Source of the DNA: Rubripirellula lacrimiformis
GTDB taxonomy: Bacteria; Planctomycetota; Planctomycetia; Pirellulales; Pirellulaceae
Length of the DNA stretch: 64,000 nucleotides
Assembly: GCF_007741535.1 (NCBI RefSeq)
Contig: NZ_CP036525.1
Location: forward strand, 7,068,001-7,132,000
Direction of reading: 5' to 3'
The translations under genes were made by a program, and so were the position numbers. Of this stretch, positions 16,825 through 27,143 are shown piece by piece (the stretch's first letter is position 1; each line of letters opens with the position of its first letter). Under the pieces are notes generated by a model, which was not told the DNA's origin, did not search any database, and worked only from the letters and a program-made list of their open reading frames with translations.

Positions 16825-18597
16825 ATGCAGTTCCTCAGCACTCCCACACGCAACCTGTTCTTCACGGGCAAAGGCGGCGTCGGCAAAACTTCGATGGCCT
16901 GTGCGACCGCGGTCCAATTGGCGGATCGCGGATTGCGAGTTTTGTTGGTATCGACCGACCCAGCATCGAACCTGGATGAAGTGCTTGGCACGCCGTTGTC
17001 GAACGATCCGACTGCGATTGAGTCCGTGCCGAACTTAATGGCGATGAACATCGATCCCGAAGCGGCGGCCCGCGAATATCGCGAACGGATGGTCGGTCCG
17101 TATCGTGGCGTGTTGCCGGATGCGGCCGTTGCCAGCATGGAGGAACAGTTTTCGGGTTCTTGCACGCTGGAAATCGCAGCCTTCGATGAATTCGCAAAGT
17201 TGTTGGGCGACAAACAGGCGACCAGCCAGTTTGACCACGTGATCTTCGACACGGCTCCCACCGGTCATACGTTGCGATTGCTGACGTTGCCATCGGCATG
17301 GTCTGGATTCATGGACGACAACACTTCGGGAACGTCTTGCCTAGGACCGCTTGCGGGTCTGCAGGCACAACAGGCGATCTACAAGCAAACGGTCCTTGCA
17401 CTTGGCGACGCCGCGGTGACGACGTTGGTGCTGGTGACGCGACCAGAACCATCTGCGTTTCGCGAAGCCCAGCGGACCAGTCAAGAACTGCGCACCCTTG
17501 GCGTCGACAATCAACACTTGATTATCAACGGAGTCTTCAAGAGCCAGACGCCAAGCGATGCGATCTCGGTCGCCATGCAGAGCCGAGGCGACGAAGCCGT
17601 GGCAGGCATGCCCACGGAGATTAGTGAACTGCCACGAACCACGATCCCGTTGGCGAGCGCTGGATTGATGGGCGTTGATTCACTGCGCCAGGTCGGGCAA
17701 GCGTCGCAGGAGACCAACGAAGTTCCGGTCAATGTCGTGGATGTGGATTCCTACCCAGCCGGACTCGGTTCGTTGATCGACGAACTAGCGGCCGTCGGCC
17801 ACGGCGTCATCCTGGCGATGGGCAAGGGCGGCGTCGGCAAAACGACTGTCGCCGCGGCGGTTGCCGTCGCGTTGGCCGAGCGTGGTTTGGACGTGCATCT
17901 ATCGACGACGGATCCGGCGGCTCACATCGCTGCCACGATCGCAGCGGACGAAATCGCCGGCCTGACAGTAGGCCGCATCGACCCGGCCCAGGAAACGGCC
18001 GACTACACCAGCGAAGTGCTTCAGAACGCGGGACGTGATCTGGATGCCGAAGGCAGAGCGTTGTTAGAGGAAGATTTGCGTTCGCCGTGCACCGAAGAAA
18101 TCGCGGTGTTCCGTGCTTTCGCCAAAGCGGTGTCCGAGGGCAAGGATCGATTTGTCGTTTTGGATACCGCACCGACCGGGCACACGGTTCTGTTGCTCGA
18201 TTCGGCGCTGGCCTATCACCGTGAAGTGTCGCGGCAATCCCAACAGATCACCGAGTCGGTGCAGGAATTGTTGCCACGACTGCGTGACCCGAATTTCACA
18301 CGGGTGTTGGTCGTGACGCTTCCCGAGGCAACGCCGGTCCACGAAGCGGCCAAGTTACAAGAGGATCTGCGACGAGCAGAGATTGAACCATTCGCATGGG
18401 TCATCAACCAGAGCCTGGTGCCACTGGACGTCACCGATCCGACACTGCGGCGTCGTCAACAACACGAACTGCCGTTTATCGACGAAGTGAAATCCACACT
18501 TGCCAAACGCGTCGCACTGGTCCCTTGGCAAAGTGAACCGCCGACCGGACGAACGCAACTTCAAAAGTTGACGCAACAGACCGCCACCGAAAGATGA
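16825..18597 (+). CDS. arsA: Arsenite/antimonite efflux ATPase ArsA
   Basis: 590 residues in two homologous halves joined by a linker. P-loops GKGGVGKT lie at about 15-22 and 334-341, and DTAPTGHTLRLL / DTAPTGHTVLLL signature sequences follow in both halves. Cysteines C113, C172 and C423 match the three that bind metalloid in E. coli ArsA. It is the peripheral ATPase that powers an ArsB- or Acr3-type pump at the inner membrane. It is probably co-transcribed with arsD. Both nucleotide sites look intact. Confidence 0.96.
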   Translation: MQFLSTPTRNLFFTGKGGVGKTSMACATAVQLADRGLRVLLVSTDPASNLDEVLGTPLSNDPTAIESVPNLMAMNIDPEAAAREYRERMVGPYRGVLPDAAVASMEEQFSGSCTLEIAAFDEFAKLLGDKQATSQFDHVIFDTAPTGHTLRLLTLPSAWSGFMDDNTSGTSCLGPLAGLQAQQAIYKQTVLALGDAAVTTLVLVTRPEPSAFREAQRTSQELRTLGVDNQHLIINGVFKSQTPSDAISVAMQSRGDEAVAGMPTEISELPRTTIPLASAGLMGVDSLRQVGQASQETNEVPVNVVDVDSYPAGLGSLIDELAAVGHGVILAMGKGGVGKTTVAAAVAVALAERGLDVHLSTTDPAAHIAATIAADEIAGLTVGRIDPAQETADYTSEVLQNAGRDLDAEGRALLEEDLRSPCTEEIAVFRAFAKAVSEGKDRFVVLDTAPTGHTVLLLDSALAYHREVSRQSQQITESVQELLPRLRDPNFTRVLVVTLPEATPVHEAAKLQEDLRRAEIEPFAWVINQSLVPLDVTDPTLRRRQQHELPFIDEVKSTLAKRVALVPWQSEPPTGRTQLQKLTQQTATER

Positions 18598-18752
18598 ACC
18601 TGCGGGGTTGTCCGGCCTCTGTCAGTTGTGCCCGATCGAAACCATTGCATAGGTCAAAATTTGCCGCTCGAAGCGATCCTGAATGTTAATTGAGGGCAAT
18701 AGTTAGGCCTATGACCTTGGGCAAGACATTCACGACTGCACGGAAGAGTAAA

Positions 18753-21700
18753 ATGGGGCAATATTTACCTGGCACACGTTTCGTAAGAAATCGATTTCAG
18801 CGAGGTATGCTGCTGGCTAACAATCGCAAACGCCTCCTGTTGGCTGCCATGATTGTTGGAACCGCAGTCCCCAGCGTTGCCAATGCCCAGTCACCCACAG
18901 GTGGCAACATTGTCGCTGGTGCGGGCGTGATCGATAACAGCATTGCGAATCTGACCAATATCACCACGACGACGGATCGCGCCGTCATCAACTGGTCGGA
19001 CTTTTCCGTTGGGCAAGGTCACACGGTTAACTTCGATCAGATCCATTCCAATTCAGCGGTCTTGAACAAGGTCGTCTCCGGCGCCCCTCAGTCGCTGATC
19101 AACGGTGCGATCACTTCCAACGGGAACGTCTTCGTGTCGAACGCCAGTGGCGTGGTGATCGGATCCACCGGCACGATCAACACGAACGGTTTCACCGCGA
19201 CGACGTTGGACATTTCCAACGAACGTTTCATGAGCGGAAATCTGTCGTTTTCGGGCAGTTCGTCGGCCGCCATCACGAACAACGGATTGATCTCTACCGG
19301 CGCTGGTGGAGCCCACCTGATCGCATCGCAGGTTTTCAACAACGGAACCATCGAATCGACCGGCACCATCAACTTGGCGACTGGCGGTCGTCTGAAGATG
19401 GCTGGCGGCACCTACATCCAAGCCGACCTCGATACGATCAAGGGCGGGATCGCCGCGGGTGCATCCCTGATCGGCAACAGTGGCACGATCCGAGCGATCG
19501 GCGGCCTGAATGTGGGCGGCGAAGTCTATCTAGTCAATCCGAACGGTCGAATCGTCAACGACGCAACCATCACCGCGGCACTGACGAATCCCAGCGGTTC
19601 GCAAACCGGTGGCAAGGTTGAAATGCTGGCTTCCACCGAAGCGATCCTGAACCAGGGCACCATTGACGTCAGCGGCACGACCGGCGGACGAGTCGTCGTG
19701 ACAGGCGAAACCGTTACCTTGGAAGCATCGACGATTGACGCATCCGGCGAACTGGCCGGCGGTGACGTCCGAATCGGCGGCGGCTGGAAAGGGCAAGACG
19801 CGGAAATTGCCAATGCAAATCAGACGTCCGTTTCCGCCGACACGGTGATCAGCGCCGACGCCACGGTTCGCGGTGACGCCGGCACGGTCGTGGTATGGGC
19901 CGATGGCAACACCGAGTTTTCTGGCCAAATCAACGCCAGGGCGCTGGGGCAAGGCAATGGCGGAAACGCCGAAGTATCCGGGAAAGACCACCTGACCTTC
20001 ACCGGCAACGCGGACCTGCGATCGGCCAGTGGCCAGTACGGGAACTTGCTGCTGGATCCATCGACCTTCACGATCGATGCGGGGAACGAAGACGCGATTC
20101 GAGCCCAGTGGGGATCCAGCGCGTTGACCATCGAAGCGGACAACCTAATCGAAGTCCTATCGGATCTGTTCCCCACCGTATCGTCCGGCGGTGATGAGAA
20201 GACGTACGCAGACGGATCCAAAACCGCGCTGACGCTACGCGAGGCCAGCAGCGGCGACGGTGCGGTGAACATCAACATCGCGGCCGAGATCCGTGATTCC
20301 CGACAAGGATCCGCTGCGGTCGAATTCAATGCCGGAACCGGCACGTTCACGGTGACCGAAGACGGACGCATCAGCAGTTCGCTGGGCGGGGCTTCAGACG
20401 TCACGGTGACCGCCGGCGAAGTCGATGTTGCCGGTGCTAGTTCGATCGACAAGTTGATCGCGACCGGTGACGCAACGGTCGGTTTGGGGACCGGAGCGAC
20501 CGGCCAACTGAACCTCAGCGATGACGACCTTGCCCATCTATCGGTTGGCGAAATTCAGGCCAGCGACGTCGATATCGAAATGGGCGAATCGGCCAGTGCG
20601 ATCTCGTCGCTTCACATCGACGCCGACACAGTCAACATCGACCGCTTTGCCGGACGATCGCTGTCGATCAGTTCAGACGACCTGACCATCACCGGTCCGG
20701 TTGCGGGCAGTGGGACCTTTCAATTCAACGGCAAGTCCAGCAAGACCATCGGGCTAGGCAGTGCAGCCGGCGATCTGCAATTTTCCAAATCCATCTTGGA
20801 AGGAATCACCGGTTTTTGGACCTTTGATATCGGCACCGCTACCGGCCCCGGAAGCGACATCGCGATCGACGACGCAGCATTGAACTTCAATTCAGTCACG
20901 CTGCGAGGTTCATCGATTGATATCGACACACTGGAAATCGGAATCAACCTAAAACTGGTCACCGACTTCCTGAACGTGCAGAATCAAATCGTCAAAGCAT
21001 CCGACAGCGGGACGCTGACTTTCGACACGATGACCAGTTCGCAGAGCATTGGCCTGGGCGATGCAACGGTGGGTGGTTTCAATGTCACCGCCGATGAGTT
21101 CGATTTCTTGGGGACCTACAATTACCTGTGGGTGACCGGCGGCAGCGGCGACGTCCGCGCCGACATGGACTTCACCGGCAAGTACGCGACCGGAATCACG
21201 ATTGATGCGGTTAGCGGGAATGCCTTCATCGACGAAGTGACCACCGACTCTGGTTTCTTCAAGCTGACCAGCGGTGACATCTACGTCGCCAGTGCACTGA
21301 CCGGTGACGCCGGGAACACGGATCTGCAGTTGTTCTCGGGGTCCAGCAGCATGGCAGTGGCTGCCGCGTCTGCGGGCGTCTGGAACCTGGACAGTAACGA
21401 ATTCGACCGCATCACGAATTTCGAATCGGTGACATTCCAGAACACCAGCTCGTCGGGCCTGCTGGAAGTGGCCGGCGCCGATTTCGCCAATCCGGTCGAC
21501 TTTGGCACGATCACGACGGGGGCGGTCAACTTGCTGAGCGACTGGCTGGTCATCAGTGACATCAAAGTTCCCGAAGCCCTTAGCATCTCCGTTTTCGGAC
21601 CACTGGATATCAACGGTGCGGTCACAACCGAGAACAGCGATAGTTTCCTGACGATCAATGCGGGAAGAGTTTCCAGCACGAGCGGATCGCGAGCAACATC

Positions 21701-23786
21701 GGTTGGACTCGGCAGTGATTCCACCGGCGCCATTCACTTAAGTGATGCGGAAATCAACAACATCGTCGGGTTCGACACGATCGATGTCGATCACGTTTCG
21801 GCATCGACACCCGGCACCACGACGATCAATGCCACGTTCGACAAGAATCTGAAGGTCAGTGGCAGTCGCTCGATCGATGTCACTTCGCTGACCACCACGG
21901 GCGGCAGCAACATTGACCTGGCCACCGCCTATCAGTCCGGTGGGACTGGCAATATCGGGACCGACAAGATTGACGTCACCAACATCAATGCCTCGGGCGA
22001 CATCAAGCTGGACGCCGCTCAGGTCGAGATCAACGGTGTAGCGCAAACCACTCAGGGCGATGTTTTGGTCGACGCGACGCGGACCGCGATCGGCAACGGC
22101 ACGCAAACCAGCGCCGTCAGTCTGGGCAGTGCAAACGGTTCGACGACCGTCAATACAGAAACCTTAACGATCGATGCCAGTGCCAGTGCATCGGCGCAGC
22201 TTGGATTCGCATTCACGGACACCACATCGGATGTCAACGGAGACATCGCGGTGAACGCGTCCGGCGACATCGTGTTGACTGGAAACGGTACGCACTTCGC
22301 AACCATCGGGCATGGCGATGCCCCCGGAAACGATGACACCGGAAAGTCGGTTGCTGGTGATGTGACGGTCTCGGGAAGCAAGAATGTCTCGATCACCAAG
22401 GGCCACATTGGTCACATGATCGATGCCGGCGGAACTTACGCATCCGGTAGCACCATGGTCTACGCTGGACTGTCGGATTTCAGTGAAGACAACCCCGATC
22501 GTGACGTCGATGACTTCCATCAACCCTACATAATGATTTCAGACGCCGAATCGGAATTCGTCAGTGCAGCATTTGCAGACGACGGGAAACTGGGTTTCTA
22601 TGTACCGGACGTCTCGCAGTTTCACATTGATCCCGACGCATCGCTTAACGGCGGTCACGCGACCGGTTCGGTGCCGACCAACTATGGTGGTCCAAGCGAT
22701 CCCAACAACGACTACGCTGGCGAATACGTCGGCGACGCGGGACAGAACTGGTCCATTTTCTCCGCGCCGATTGGTCTAGAAATTCAAATTGGTGATTCCG
22801 CATCGGTCTACGGAGCGGACATCATCGATTTTGCGGACGTGACCTTACTAGGTGACAATTCGAATCTGTTTGGTGCGACCACCGAAGCCGAATTGAACCT
22901 TGCTGCGGACTATGACGGACTGAGCGGCGAATCCGATGCCGGCACGACTGTCCTGCAAATCAAAACCGATGACCTGAAGAAAGGTTACTACGTCAAACGC
23001 ATCTATCGTGAAGGCGAAACGTTCGGGTCGGGGCCCGGCACCACCATCAACACCGCCGGCACTCACACGATCACCCCCGCGGAATTGACGATTCAGATTG
23101 ATAGTCAAACGAAGCAGTATGGCGATCTATTCACTTGGGACGGTACCGAATTCGACGCCACCGGACTCGTTAACGGGCAAACAATTGACACTCTGACATT
23201 GGGTTCCGATGGTGCTGCCGCGACGGCAAACGTGACCGGTGGTCCGTACAGTATCACGTCCACGGCGATCACCGGATCGGACTTCAAGTCATCGAACTAC
23301 GACATCCATTATAGCGCCGGTGCGCTTTCGGTGACGCGTGCTCCGTTGACCGTCAACCTAAACCCAATCACGAAAGCCGTGGGCTTGGAAGCGAATTTGA
23401 CGGGCAGAGAGTTTTCGATCATCGGATTGAAAAACAACGATCTGGTGGAAAGTATCACCCAGACAAGCGATGGGATCCCTGCTGAAGCCATCGTGGGCGT
23501 CTACGAGCTTCTTGGCAGCCATCCAATCGGATCGGTCTTCGATGCCACCAACTATGAGATCACGATTGCAGATTCGACTTTGACGGTACTATCCCCCACC
23601 AATAACACTGCACACGACGTCTGGTCACGAGCTGGCTTGGCGGCCGGTTCGGTCAACCAGCTGCTTGGCGGAGGCGTGGGATCGATCAACAGCAGTCAAC
23701 AGGGCAGCACGTCGGTCGAACTATCGGATTCCGGTTTGGGCAGCGATGCCGATGCCCCCACATCACCCGAAGACTCGACCCGGTAA
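18753..23786 (+). CDS. Large two-partner secretion exoprotein (filamentous haemagglutinin type, TpsA)
   Basis: About 1677 residues from ATG 18753, preceded by GGAAG; ATG 18711 and TTG 18690 are in-frame alternatives. A long basic leader and hydrophobic stretch (RLLLAAMIVGTAVPSVANA) form the signal peptide. The next 250 or so residues match the TPS/haemagglutination activity domain: INWSDFSVGQGHTVNFDQ, NGNVFVSNASGVVIG, VYLVNPNGRIVND. The long middle is Gly/Asp/Thr-rich with repeats of V-D-V-S-x-G type consistent with a right-handed beta helix. Towards the C-terminus come MBG-like modules (LTIQIDSQTKQYGD..., TVNLNPITKAVG...). Such proteins are exported across the outer membrane by a TpsB partner, encoded 530 bases downstream, and act as adhesins or surface fibres. 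No C-terminal toxin domain was seen. Confidence 0.88.
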   Translation: MGQYLPGTRFVRNRFQRGMLLANNRKRLLLAAMIVGTAVPSVANAQSPTGGNIVAGAGVIDNSIANLTNITTTTDRAVINWSDFSVGQGHTVNFDQIHSNSAVLNKVVSGAPQSLINGAITSNGNVFVSNASGVVIGSTGTINTNGFTATTLDISNERFMSGNLSFSGSSSAAITNNGLISTGAGGAHLIASQVFNNGTIESTGTINLATGGRLKMAGGTYIQADLDTIKGGIAAGASLIGNSGTIRAIGGLNVGGEVYLVNPNGRIVNDATITAALTNPSGSQTGGKVEMLASTEAILNQGTIDVSGTTGGRVVVTGETVTLEASTIDASGELAGGDVRIGGGWKGQDAEIANANQTSVSADTVISADATVRGDAGTVVVWADGNTEFSGQINARALGQGNGGNAEVSGKDHLTFTGNADLRSASGQYGNLLLDPSTFTIDAGNEDAIRAQWGSSALTIEADNLIEVLSDLFPTVSSGGDEKTYADGSKTALTLREASSGDGAVNINIAAEIRDSRQGSAAVEFNAGTGTFTVTEDGRISSSLGGASDVTVTAGEVDVAGASSIDKLIATGDATVGLGTGATGQLNLSDDDLAHLSVGEIQASDVDIEMGESASAISSLHIDADTVNIDRFAGRSLSISSDDLTITGPVAGSGTFQFNGKSSKTIGLGSAAGDLQFSKSILEGITGFWTFDIGTATGPGSDIAIDDAALNFNSVTLRGSSIDIDTLEIGINLKLVTDFLNVQNQIVKASDSGTLTFDTMTSSQSIGLGDATVGGFNVTADEFDFLGTYNYLWVTGGSGDVRADMDFTGKYATGITIDAVSGNAFIDEVTTDSGFFKLTSGDIYVASALTGDAGNTDLQLFSGSSSMAVAAASAGVWNLDSNEFDRITNFESVTFQNTSSSGLLEVAGADFANPVDFGTITTGAVNLLSDWLVISDIKVPEALSISVFGPLDINGAVTTENSDSFLTINAGRVSSTSGSRATSVGLGSDSTGAIHLSDAEINNIVGFDTIDVDHVSASTPGTTTINATFDKNLKVSGSRSIDVTSLTTTGGSNIDLATAYQSGGTGNIGTDKIDVTNINASGDIKLDAAQVEINGVAQTTQGDVLVDATRTAIGNGTQTSAVSLGSANGSTTVNTETLTIDASASASAQLGFAFTDTTSDVNGDIAVNASGDIVLTGNGTHFATIGHGDAPGNDDTGKSVAGDVTVSGSKNVSITKGHIGHMIDAGGTYASGSTMVYAGLSDFSEDNPDRDVDDFHQPYIMISDAESEFVSAAFADDGKLGFYVPDVSQFHIDPDASLNGGHATGSVPTNYGGPSDPNNDYAGEYVGDAGQNWSIFSAPIGLEIQIGDSASVYGADIIDFADVTLLGDNSNLFGATTEAELNLAADYDGLSGESDAGTTVLQIKTDDLKKGYYVKRIYREGETFGSGPGTTINTAGTHTITPAELTIQIDSQTKQYGDLFTWDGTEFDATGLVNGQTIDTLTLGSDGAAATANVTGGPYSITSTAITGSDFKSSNYDIHYSAGALSVTRAPLTVNLNPITKAVGLEANLTGREFSIIGLKNNDLVESITQTSDGIPAEAIVGVYELLGSHPIGSVFDATNYEITIADSTLTVLSPTNNTAHDVWSRAGLAAGSVNQLLGGGVGSINSSQQGSTSVELSDSGLGSDADAPTSPEDSTR

Positions 23787-24316
23787 ACCAAAGCGGAATC
23801 CAACTTTGCCGCGTGAATCCTGGCCCCAGGATTCAGCGCCGGCATAGCGAGGGTCCAACCGATCCCATTGATGCCAACCCACGGCACGATCAAGCAGTGA
23901 AGACAGTTGGTCGCGGCGCGGCCAACGGTGCATCCGCGGTCGCTGGCTACCGCGTTTTCGAAAACTTTAGCGAAAACAACGCTTTGTTCGAGTTCAGCGA
24001 CTGTGCCGGACGTTCATGTTGATCCCATTGTATGTCTGAGTGTGGTTATCGGGATTCGAAGTTCATCCATAGCGGATGCAGAGAACGGTGGTCGATCTAA
24101 ACCTATTCAGGCTATGGATGGTCTGACAAGTCTTGGAACGACCAGCATTTTCGCAAATGCTGGCCGATGCCAAGGAAGACAAACGCTGAATAATTTCAAC
24201 AGCGTTTTACGTCCTACTTTGAGACGCCCCGGTACCGCGGACGATGGCCAATGCTGTCGCACTTCGTGGTGGTCGTGGCGTCGGCGAGTAGGAAGGGGCA
24301 GATTTGGGGCAACAGG
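23787..24316. other. Spacer between tpsA-like and tpsB-like genes
   Basis: 530 bases with no recognisable gene. Short frames on both strands lack domains or ribosome sites. The gap is long for a two-partner pair and may contain a separate promoter for the transporter gene, but none could be pointed out. Confidence 0.45.
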
Positions 24317-26089
24317 ATGATGGATCGTCGTTTTCTAGTGGCAGTCGCCTTGGCTGCGATGGCACAGTTGGTATTTACCGAGCTTGCCCATTCGCAAAAC
24401 TTTGAGCGATACCAACCGAAACTCTTTGGCCCGTTGAACGATCGTAAAATCGATCTCGACGCGACCTCAACGCCTGACGACGATACGCCCAGCAGCGATG
24501 TGGTGTTGGTCGATGCGCTCGAAGCGGTCATCATTCTGGATCACCCAGATGCGGTCGATCCACATGAATCCCACTCGGAACTGCAGGGAATTCACTCGCG
24601 GATCGGTTCCGCTTCCTCGTTGGCGAACTCGACCGCCGTCCACCGATCGATTCACTTGCACCTTGGCAAAGCGATCACGCTTCGCAATCTAAACCAGCTT
24701 ACCCGTGACATCATTGGCATCTATGAAAAATCGGGTCAGCCGATTGTGGATGTGCAAATCCCGGAGCAAAAAATCACCGGCGGGACGGTTCAAATCGTCA
24801 TCGTCGAATCTCGGATCCATACGCTTCGTGTGACCGGGACAACGTGGGTCGACCCCTGTTTGCTGCGACAACAGATCACGCATACCCGTGTTGGTGGACG
24901 AATCTATGAACAGTGCCTCGCCGAAGACCTGTATTGGCTGAACCGAAACCCATTCCGATCCGTGGGCTTGGACATCCAACCGGGCGGCCTTGACGGCACG
25001 ACCGACCTGACATTCGAAGTGGACGATGTCTTCCCGCTTCGCGGCTATCTGGGATACGAGGACACCGGCGTTGAAACGCTTGGGCTGGAACGGCTGTATG
25101 CCGGCTTGGTGATGGGGAACCCGTTCGGGCAAGACGGCGTCCTGGGGTATCAATTCACGACCGACGCGGCCATTTCACAACTGAAAGCGCACGCACTTAG
25201 CTATAGCGTTGACGTTGACCGCAAACATTCAGCGTTCCTGTTCGGAAGTTGGGCCACGGCGTCGCCAACGCTGCCGGCGCCCCTGACTCAGGACGGCGAA
25301 GCCTGGCAACTCGGCACCCGATTGTTTCACTACCGAACACGTACTGCCAATGAAGAAAACGCGTTCTTCGTCGGAGCCGACTTCAAATCGTCCAACACAT
25401 CTGTCGAATTTGGTGTCGTCAACGCGGCCCAATCCGACGCCGACCTGTTGCAACTGAACTTCGGTTACAACGCATTCAAACGGGTTGCCAACGGGGACTA
25501 CGTTCGCTGGAACACCGATATCAACGTCAGCCCCGGGAATGGGTTCACGTCTCGAAACAACGCGACAGCCTTCAGTACACTTCGTCAGGACACCGCCCCC
25601 GGATACGTGTACGGCCGATCGGCGATCGACCTGCGACGCCAAGTAGGATGCCGCTACGAACTGCTGTCCCGGGCAGTGGGTCAAGTCACATCGGATCGTC
25701 TTTTGTACAGCGAAACGCTCGGATTTGGTGGCTACGATTCCGTCCGCGGTTACGACCAACGTGTTGCCAATGGCGATAACGGATGGTTGAGCAGTTTTGA
25801 ATTTGGCCCGCAACCAACGGTCTACGACAGCGGGAAATCCATGCGGACGCTGAAGTACTATGCGTTTTCGGATATGGGGCAAGCCTTCATTGTCGATCCG
25901 CAAGTTGGTGAACAGAGAGAGCAGTACCTTGCCAGTGTCGGGGTTGGCCTTCGCTTTGCGATCGCCGATCGACTTGCTGTCCGATTGGATTACGGCCAGG
26001 GGCTCAGTGACGTGGTGGACGCCCCCGCAGGCGGTCGAGTTCACGTAGGAATTGTTTCCTTCGTCGGTCCGACACCCAAACGGCGATAA
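24317..26089 (+). CDS. TpsB outer-membrane transporter (ShlB/FhaC family)
   Basis: 590 residues from ATG 24317; the frame is open upstream to 24251 but the signal peptide (FLVAVALAAMAQLVFTELAHS) starts cleanly here. A POTRA region follows (about 110-250: YEKSGQPIVDVQIPEQ, GGTVQIVIVESRI, LYWLNRNPFRSV), then a long beta-barrel part with GYLGYEDTGVETLG, YSETLGFGGYDSVRGYDQR (the VRGY motif of the family) and a C-terminal strand (GRVHVGIVSFVG). It should insert in the outer membrane and secrete the exoprotein encoded upstream. Length agrees with the family. Confidence 0.9.
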   Translation: MMDRRFLVAVALAAMAQLVFTELAHSQNFERYQPKLFGPLNDRKIDLDATSTPDDDTPSSDVVLVDALEAVIILDHPDAVDPHESHSELQGIHSRIGSASSLANSTAVHRSIHLHLGKAITLRNLNQLTRDIIGIYEKSGQPIVDVQIPEQKITGGTVQIVIVESRIHTLRVTGTTWVDPCLLRQQITHTRVGGRIYEQCLAEDLYWLNRNPFRSVGLDIQPGGLDGTTDLTFEVDDVFPLRGYLGYEDTGVETLGLERLYAGLVMGNPFGQDGVLGYQFTTDAAISQLKAHALSYSVDVDRKHSAFLFGSWATASPTLPAPLTQDGEAWQLGTRLFHYRTRTANEENAFFVGADFKSSNTSVEFGVVNAAQSDADLLQLNFGYNAFKRVANGDYVRWNTDINVSPGNGFTSRNNATAFSTLRQDTAPGYVYGRSAIDLRRQVGCRYELLSRAVGQVTSDRLLYSETLGFGGYDSVRGYDQRVANGDNGWLSSFEFGPQPTVYDSGKSMRTLKYYAFSDMGQAFIVDPQVGEQREQYLASVGVGLRFAIADRLAVRLDYGQGLSDVVDAPAGGRVHVGIVSFVGPTPKRR

Positions 26090-27143
26090 AACATCCGCCG
26101 CTACACAAGTGGTGACTTGCACACGATGTGGCTTGCACACCATGCGACTTGCAGCTCGTAAGTCGCAGCTCGGAAGTCACAGCTCGGAAGTCACAGCTCG
26201 GAAGTCACAGTTCGGAGATCGCAGGGGCGGAACGGAATCGTCCGTGATCCAGGCCGATGGACAACCAATGGATCCGTGCTGAAAGCGGATCCGGATGCCT
26301 TAGGTCGAACGGGTTCCCGTATCCACGCCCCGCGGACGGACTGAGACGATGGGGCATCGTTTGCACGTTTGGTGACGCCCCAAAAAGCAAGCGATGCCAG
26401 CGCCCGCCATCACCCCCCCCGGAAGCCCTATCCAGGCCGCTGGGCTTCTGTGTTGAATGGGCATGGCGAGGCCTTTCTTTGCCCGCCTGAAGCGTGACGC
26501 GTGACAATGGCGGCGACCGTGCGGTGGCCCCTGCAACAGCAGAGTCCCCCGTCCGCCGCGGCCACGGGATCACACCGCCGATCTGCCTGCGGGGATCACA
26601 CCGCAGTTCTTGCGGCCGACCCAGCGAGCGTTTCTATAGTCGGGCTATCCCGGCCCCGTTCGCGACGGTGCATCACGTTTTGTCGGTTGGGATTGCGATA
26701 GGGCAAGTTCCGACTTTGGCGATCGCAACGGTTGGCGGGTCGAAGATAGGCGAGGATTGGCCCCACCGGCTAGCCGATCGTCATTCAAACGTCGGTGGGG
26801 GGATGCATTTCAACCTGCGGTTTGCCGTGCCGCACGAATCCACACAGTGGCTGACGGCGCCGGATAAGGACCATCGGGATGGGATGCCACAACGCGGCGA
26901 ATGGCGACCGAAAGACCGCTGCGAACACCCGAAGAGAAACAACGCCCCCTTAAGCCGACGCACCACTGTGGCTTCCCGGGGGCAAACAAAATTCGGTTCA
27001 CCATCCCTAGCAGTTCTTGGGGGGACCCCGAAGGAGGGAAATGGGAAGACAGTCCCATCAGGGACACCAAACGCATCCTACGTTTTAACGGGGCCGGGCA
27101 AACTATGCCCGCCAACATGATTCAAATGATTTGGGGGCAAGTC
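26090..27143. other. 1-kb non-coding stretch with repeats
   Basis: It begins with a short-repeat region (see 26151-26220), preceded by looser repeats of (A/G)CTTGCACAC. Frames at 26257-26490 and 26494-27120 have no domain, unusual composition and no ribosome site, so I do not call them genes. The region separates the secretion system from the signalling cluster and presumably holds the cluster's promoter. Confidence 0.5.
26151..26220. repeat. Five tandem 14-bp repeats
   Basis: Units of (G/A)CAGCTCGGAAGTC: 26151-26164, 26165-26178, 26179-26192, 26193-26206 and a diverged fifth at 26207-26220. The third and fourth are identical. There are no spacers, so this is a simple tandem array, not a CRISPR. 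It lies 60 bases after the tpsB-like gene. Confidence 0.9.

Noticed and set aside
16144-16917. Extension of the sigma-factor frame upstream to 16917
   Set aside because: It would run antisense through arsD and into arsA; the sigma homology starts only near 16143.
18753-23786. C-terminal contact-dependent inhibition toxin in the large exoprotein
   Set aside because: The end carries MBG-like repeats and an acidic tail, no toxin motif, and no small immunity gene follows.
26151-26220. CRISPR array
   Set aside because: Units are 14 bp with no spacers and no cas genes nearby.
26494-27120. A 208-codon open frame between the secretion system and the signalling cluster
   Set aside because: No domain, low-complexity composition, no ribosome site, and other frames overlap it; looks like chance openness in GC-rich DNA.
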